Below are positions 60,216 to 64,000 of a DNA stretch of 64,000 nucleotides, in pieces. Each line of letters opens with the position of its first letter. The first letter of the stretch is position 1. Location: contig PTEU01000002.1 of the NCBI GenBank assembly GCA_004359425.1, positions 974,789-1,038,788 of the forward strand, read 5' to 3'. The translations under genes were made by a program, and so were the position numbers. A model generated the notes under the pieces. It did not search any database. It was not told the DNA's origin and saw only the letters and a program-made list of their open reading frames with translations. The DNA comes from Ideonella sp. MAG2 (GTDB taxonomy: Bacteria > Pseudomonadota > Gammaproteobacteria > Burkholderiales > Burkholderiaceae_C).

Positions 60216-60965
60216 TTAAACGCAGCGCCCCCCATCCACCGGAAACTCGACGCCCGTGATGAAGGAGGCCTCGTCGCTGGCCAGGAACACGGCGGCTTGG
60301 GCCACGTCGTTGGGGGTAGAGAGTCGGCCCAGCGGGATGTTGGCCTGGAACTTTTGGCGGTTCTCCGGTGTGTCGGGCAGGCCCATGAAGGATTCGAGCA
60401 GGGCGGTCACGCCCATCACCGGGCAGATGCAGTTGACGCGGATCTGGTCGGGCCCGAGTTCGGCCGCCATGGATTTGGACAAGACGTTGACCGCGCCTTT
60501 GGAGCCGTTGTACCAAGTCAGCCCGGGCCGGGGGCGTATGCCGGCGGTGGAACCGATGTTGATGATGACGCCCCCCTTGGCCTCGCGCATCAGCGGCACC
60601 ACGGCATGGGTCATGTGGAAGATGGACTTGACGTTGATGGCGTAGACCTTGTCAAAAGTGGCCTCGTCGACTTGCAGCAGGGGCTGGTTGCGGTGGGTCC
60701 AACCGGCGTTGTTGACGACGATGTCCAGGCGCTTGAATTGGGCCAAGGTGGCAGCCACCGCAGCGTCGATGTCGGCGCGTTGGGTCACGTCGCAACGCAC
60801 GGCCAAGGCTTGGGGCCCCAACTCCAGCGCCAGGGCTTTGGCGCCATCCTCGTTGATGTCGGCCAGCACTACAGCGGCACCTTGGGCGATGTATTGGTGG
60901 GCAATCTCGGCTCCAAAGCCGCTGGCGGCTCCGGTGACGATGGCTACTTTTCCGGGCAAACGCAT
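60216..60965 (-). CDS. SDR family oxidoreductase (3-oxoacyl-ACP reductase-like)
   Basis: 249 residues from the ATG at 60965. Complete classical SDR: TGAASGFGAEIAHQYI (NAD site), CDVTQ, VVNNAGWT, catalytic Ser in INIGSTAG and Tyr-x3-Lys in LTWYNGSKGAVNVLSKS, then VNCICPVMG. It shows what the truncated SDR module at 48.1 kb lacks. Substrate unknown. Confidence 0.92.
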   Translation of the reverse strand: MRLPGKVAIVTGAASGFGAEIAHQYIAQGAAVVLADINEDGAKALALELGPQALAVRCDVTQRADIDAAVAATLAQFKRLDIVVNNAGWTHRNQPLLQVDEATFDKVYAINVKSIFHMTHAVVPLMREAKGGVIINIGSTAGIRPRPGLTWYNGSKGAVNVLSKSMAAELGPDQIRVNCICPVMGVTALLESFMGLPDTPENRQKFQANIPLGRLSTPNDVAQAAVFLASDEASFITGVEFPVDGGRCV

Positions 60966-61070
60966 GGCAATTCCTTGGTGTGAGCGAGGGTGAAAGCCCA
61001 TGATCGCAGCGGGTTTCTGGCTTGCCAACATGGCTTGTACTTAAGATGGCGCTCATCACCGTCAGGCAGC

Positions 61071-62021
61071 ATGCCCCACATGATCAAGACCCTGCTTCTT
61101 TGGTGGCCCCACCCAATACCCCGCAAGCACAATGTTGCGCGCAGGCCATGGCAGGGAGCCAAGCCCTGGCTGTGCGCCGGGCTGCTGCTGTGGAGTGGCG
61201 GGCTTGCCTTGGCGCAAGAGCAGGAACCTGCACCAAGGCCAGAGCCCGCCAGCCCAGAAGCTGTGGAAGCACCCGCCCCGCAAGACAAGCCTGCCACCTT
61301 CGACTACCAGGTGGGCATGGCCATGGTGTGGGGCTCGTCTTATTCGGGTGGGGCGGCCAGTGGCATCAAGCTGCGGCCTGTGTGGGGTATTCAATACGGG
61401 CGGTTTCGCTTGGCCACTTCACGTGCTTCGCTCATTGAGCGCAGCAGTGGCCAGAGCGCGCTGCCGGGGGCCAGCATGGAGTTAGGCACCATCAACCGCT
61501 GGCGCTTTGATGCGGCCTTGCGCGTGGATGCAGGCCGCAAGTCCAAAGATGCGCCAGAGCTGCAAGGCCTGCCGGATGTCGACCCGACCCTGAGGCTGCG
61601 GCTGTTGGCCGAGTACAAGCTCGACGACGACGCCCGAGTGGGGCTGAACCTGAACACCGACCTCGCCAATAAAAAGGGCGGTAGCTTGCTGAGCCTAGAC
61701 TATGGCCAAGGCGGCACCTTGGCCCCCCAATGGCGCTGGGGTGCCGGGGTGGGCCTGCAGGCGGCAGATGCCACCTATATGACCAGTTATCACGGCGTTC
61801 CACCCGGCACCACCAGCACCTTCGCGGTGTACCAACCTTCGGCGGGCCTGCACAGTGTGCGGGCGGGCGTGGGCCTGACCTGGCGATTCGCACCCCACTG
61901 GCGTGCTGGGGCGGCGGCTGGTGCCAGCTACTTATTGGGCCCGGCCGCAAGCAGCCCCTTGACCCAACAACGACTAGGAACCCAAGTGACGGTGGGCTTG
62001 GTCTACATCGGCAAACCTTGA
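61071..62021 (+). CDS. mipA: MipA/OmpV family outer-membrane protein
   Basis: 316 residues. Signal peptide: WLCAGLLLWSGGLALAQEQ. A Pro/Glu/Ala-rich linker precedes the beta-barrel (YQVGMAMVWGSSYSGGAASG, LRPVWGIQYGRFRLATSRAS, and an aromatic end VTVGLVYIGKP). MipA/OmpV proteins are barrel scaffolds linked to murein hydrolases. The assignment rests on the opening strand pattern and ending. Confidence 0.8.
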   Translation: MPHMIKTLLLWWPHPIPRKHNVARRPWQGAKPWLCAGLLLWSGGLALAQEQEPAPRPEPASPEAVEAPAPQDKPATFDYQVGMAMVWGSSYSGGAASGIKLRPVWGIQYGRFRLATSRASLIERSSGQSALPGASMELGTINRWRFDAALRVDAGRKSKDAPELQGLPDVDPTLRLRLLAEYKLDDDARVGLNLNTDLANKKGGSLLSLDYGQGGTLAPQWRWGAGVGLQAADATYMTSYHGVPPGTTSTFAVYQPSAGLHSVRAGVGLTWRFAPHWRAGAAAGASYLLGPAASSPLTQQRLGTQVTVGLVYIGKP

Positions 62022-62121
62022 GGGGTGGCCAGCGGTCAGCCAGGGCCGCCGCGCCATCAAAGAGTAGGGTTATGACACGGTCTGGCTAAGATGGCCGTTT
62101 TGCTCACCCTTAAAGGCGACT

Positions 62122-62712
62122 ATGCAGGCGTTGATCTTGGGCCTTGTGCTGTTTCTGGGCATTCATTCGGTGCGCATTTTTGCGGACGATTGGCGAACCG
62201 CGCGCCGGGCCGCCATGGGCGAGATGGCTTGGAAGGGGCTGTACTCGGTGGTCTCCGTGGTGGGCTTGGTGCTCATTGTGTGGGGCTATGGGCAGGCGCG
62301 GCAAACCCCCGTGCTGTTGTGGGAAACGCCCCTTTGGACGCGGCACCTGGCGGCTCTGCTGACGCTGCTGTCCTTTGTGCTGCTGGCGGCGGCCTATGTG
62401 CCACGCAATGCGCTCAAGTTGCGCTTGCAGCACCCCATGGTATTGAGCGTCAAGGTTTGGGCGCTGGCCCACTTGCTGGCCAATAACACCTTGGCAGATG
62501 TGTTGCTGTTCGGTGGCTTTTTGGTTTGGGCGGTGCTGTGTTTCAGGGCCGCGCGGCGGCGTGAGCCGGTGTCCACAGCGGCCGCCCCTTCGGCAGCCGC
62601 AACTTCATTGACGGTGGCGGTGGGTGTGGCGGCTTGGGCGGTGTTTGCGATGTGGGGCCATGCGGCCCTTATTGGGGTGAGGCCTTTGATGGCTGCCGCC
62701 GCTACTTCTTGA
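62122..62712 (+). CDS. nnrU: NnrU family membrane protein
   Basis: 196 residues with about five membrane segments. The NnrU signature LGIHSVRIFADDWRTARRAA is at the N-terminus, then KGLYSVVSVVGLVLIVWGYG and HPMVLSVKVWALAHLLANNT. NnrU-like proteins are linked to nitric oxide/nitrite metabolism in denitrifiers, with unknown activity. It ends 11 bp into the convergent metallophosphoesterase-like gene. Confidence 0.9.
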   Translation: MQALILGLVLFLGIHSVRIFADDWRTARRAAMGEMAWKGLYSVVSVVGLVLIVWGYGQARQTPVLLWETPLWTRHLAALLTLLSFVLLAAAYVPRNALKLRLQHPMVLSVKVWALAHLLANNTLADVLLFGGFLVWAVLCFRAARRREPVSTAAAPSAAATSLTVAVGVAAWAVFAMWGHAALIGVRPLMAAAATS

Positions 62713-64000
62713 TCTCGAAGCGGTCGACGACCCGCCAGCCACTCGGCAGGGGGTCGTCAAAGCTGGGCCGCTGAGGCATGGTGTCCAGCCCTATCAAAAA
62801 GACCTCTAGCCCCGTCTCGGTGATGCGGCAGCGTAAAAAGCCCTTGTAGTCGGCAATGGCTAAGGAGCCAAAGGCGTTGTTGGGCAATTGGGCAAGCACC
62901 GCGCACATCAGGGCCAGGTAGGCCCCAAAGAGCAGGCCGCCTGCCACCACGCCCATTACACCTACACTGACCCAGGTGGCCAGCGCGGCAGCGGTGGCCA
63001 GCCAGGGGCCAGGCAGCCATTGACCCATGGCGGCCTTCACGCCAAGGGCTTCTAGCCCCGCGTGTTGCAAGCTCACACAACTGAGCCAGTACAGCGCGAA
63101 GATCAAGAAGCCATGAGCCATGCCGTGCAGCAGGCCGTTGAGCAAGCGCCACACCTGAGGGCCGGGGCCCTCCCAGGCGATGCGGACACAGCCGGTCAGC
63201 AGGCCTAGGTTGATGAAGGCCGCAAAAGGGCTGAACACCATGGCTTTGAGCCACAGCACGGCCGCCGTGCCAAAGGGCAAGGTGGCCATGGGGGCAAAGC
63301 CGTCTTGGCCGAAACTGACCTGGAACACGCCCGAGTTGACATAGGCATTGAGCCCGTAGATCACGCCCAAGCACAGCGCAAAGCCAAAGTTGGAGTTCCA
63401 GAGCTCGTCCAAGGTTTGTTGAACACCTAACTTGAAAGGTGAGCGGCTGAAGCCAATGCGAAACAAGGCCCACAGATTGCCCCAGGCCAGCAGGCGGCTG
63501 AGTGCGGCACTGGGCCAGACGGCTTGTGGTTCAAACCGGGGCAGGGCCGGGTCGGCCTGGCTCACCCGCCCGGTGCGAACGCGGTGTTGCAGGTCTGGGC
63601 TGACGGCGTGCGGCTCAGGCTCACGGCTCAAGACCTTGGGGGCCTGCACATCCTGGCAATGCGTGGGGTGGGCAAAGGCCCCGCCCACGCCACAGGTCAC
63701 GAGATGGCTGTCGCGTTGGGTCAGTGGGTCCGCGGCCAGGGTTTGACGGGCGTAGTGGTGCAGGTCACCAGCCAGGCGCAGGCGGATGCGTGCACCGGCG
63801 GCCTCGATGGCCGCCTCCAGGCGCTGGTAGCGCTTGGGATAGCCGGGCCAGGCGCCATCGCCCAAAGGCCGCGTCCAATACGGCTCAGGGTAGAGCAAGA
63901 GCACGTCGTCGCCAGGCCGAATGCCCTCGTCTTGGCCTGGGCGTAGCAGCGCCATAAATGCTTCGAGTTGCTGGCGGTCGATGTCGCCCACTAACGCAAA
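62702..64000 (-). CDS. Metallophosphoesterase-like membrane protein (partial at right edge)
   Basis: At least 433 codons; the frame continues beyond 64000 (FALVGDIDRQQ), so the start lies outside. The N-terminal visible part (DDVLLLYPEPYWTRPLG, IRLRLAGDLHHYAR, VTCGVGGAFAHPTH) resembles the end of a calcineurin-like phosphoesterase domain with the GDxHHY metal ligands. Residues 160-380 contain about six hydrophobic segments (NFGFALCLGVIYGLNAYVNS, GFLIFALYWLSCVSLQHAGL). Cytoplasmic C-terminus. Substrate unknown. Confidence 0.75.
   Translation of the reverse strand, partial: FALVGDIDRQQLEAFMALLRPGQDEGIRPGDDVLLLYPEPYWTRPLGDGAWPGYPKRYQRLEAAIEAAGARIRLRLAGDLHHYARQTLAADPLTQRDSHLVTCGVGGAFAHPTHCQDVQAPKVLSREPEPHAVSPDLQHRVRTGRVSQADPALPRFEPQAVWPSAALSRLLAWGNLWALFRIGFSRSPFKLGVQQTLDELWNSNFGFALCLGVIYGLNAYVNSGVFQVSFGQDGFAPMATLPFGTAAVLWLKAMVFSPFAAFINLGLLTGCVRIAWEGPGPQVWRLLNGLLHGMAHGFLIFALYWLSCVSLQHAGLEALGVKAAMGQWLPGPWLATAAALATWVSVGVMGVVAGGLLFGAYLALMCAVLAQLPNNAFGSLAIADYKGFLRCRITETGLEVFLIGLDTMPQRPSFDDPLPSGWRVVDRFEIKK

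Noticed and set aside
1..64000. CRISPR arrays, tRNA, rRNA, integrase or IS elements
   Set aside because: No regularly spaced repeats, no cloverleaf or rRNA stretch, and no transposase or integrase motif were recognised by eye.

Overview
The window looks like chromosome from a GC-rich betaproteobacterium of the order Burkholderiales, most like Comamonadaceae or a near relative. The reasons are dense GTG/ATGA-coupled operons, an aerobic CoA-dependent aminobenzoate gene set, NsrR/Hmp, NnrU, MipA, and dispersed palindromes of the CCGTTCG...CGAACGG kind. This placement is inference from gene content and sequence style; no marker gene is present.

Layout. 1-8.8 kb (minus) is one tight operon of unknown function. 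It holds at least five paralogous small proteins sharing an N-terminal helix (G.GIAEAQ.ALD..S), an LGF.PTFY motif, an amphipathic strand pair around a Ser/Gly loop, and a closing YSAEGSS...LPAP block. One paralog has an OmpA-like domain inserted. The operon also encodes a PASTA/coiled-coil protein, a charged coiled-coil protein, a TPR protein and an L7/L12-like protein. 9-14.6 kb has a Uma2 nuclease, a Cys-rich secreted-style protein, a MazG-PIN fusion, an EamA transporter, YdeI and DinB. 14.6-21.8 kb is a four-gene defence-like operon (MTase, PLD nuclease, helicase, GIY-YIG) whose middle is visibly AT-richer than its ends. 21.8-30.2 kb has a LysR/epimerase pair, an ArsR/ABM/NIPSNAP operon and a TelA-XpaC-VWA-SBP operon. 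30.2-34.5 kb is a SNF2 helicase gene interrupted by an in-frame TGA. 34.5-37.1 kb encodes an antiporter, a TPM protein and a small membrane protein.

37.2-41.8 kb has hmp with an NsrR-type operator and, 2.9 kb further on, nsrR itself. Between them sits an AT-richer three-gene island read on the opposite strand: a HEPN-like protein, an unknown protein with a possible winged helix, and a retron-like reverse transcriptase. Just upstream of the RT, overlapping its first codons, is a foldable RNA region with a 14-bp outer duplex, an msr-like stem-loop and a 21-bp msd-like hairpin. I consider this a candidate retron with an unfamiliar effector pair, and the best candidate for a new system beside the 1-8.8 kb paralog operon.

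41.9-45.9 kb has DUF3297 bracketed by two palindromic repeats, YebC, two toxin-antitoxin pairs, a class II amidotransferase and a GNAT. 46-53.3 kb is an aminobenzoyl-CoA/salicylyl-CoA type degradation operon (monooxygenase-reductase, SDR, MarR, enoyl-CoA hydratase, acyl-CoA dehydrogenase, CoA ligase, RidA). Between 47.4 and 56.4 kb at least five genes look internally deleted or fused: the OYE domain, SDR, RidA/DUF1232, an RluA-type synthase and a methyltransferase. This is either local gene decay or an assembly fault. 55.0-55.4 kb is an AT-rich gap with three DnaA-box-like 9-mers. 56.5-64 kb has small hypothetical genes, PhoD, an SDR, MipA, NnrU and a truncated metallophosphoesterase-like membrane protein. 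No tRNA, rRNA, CRISPR array, integrase or insertion sequence was recognised.
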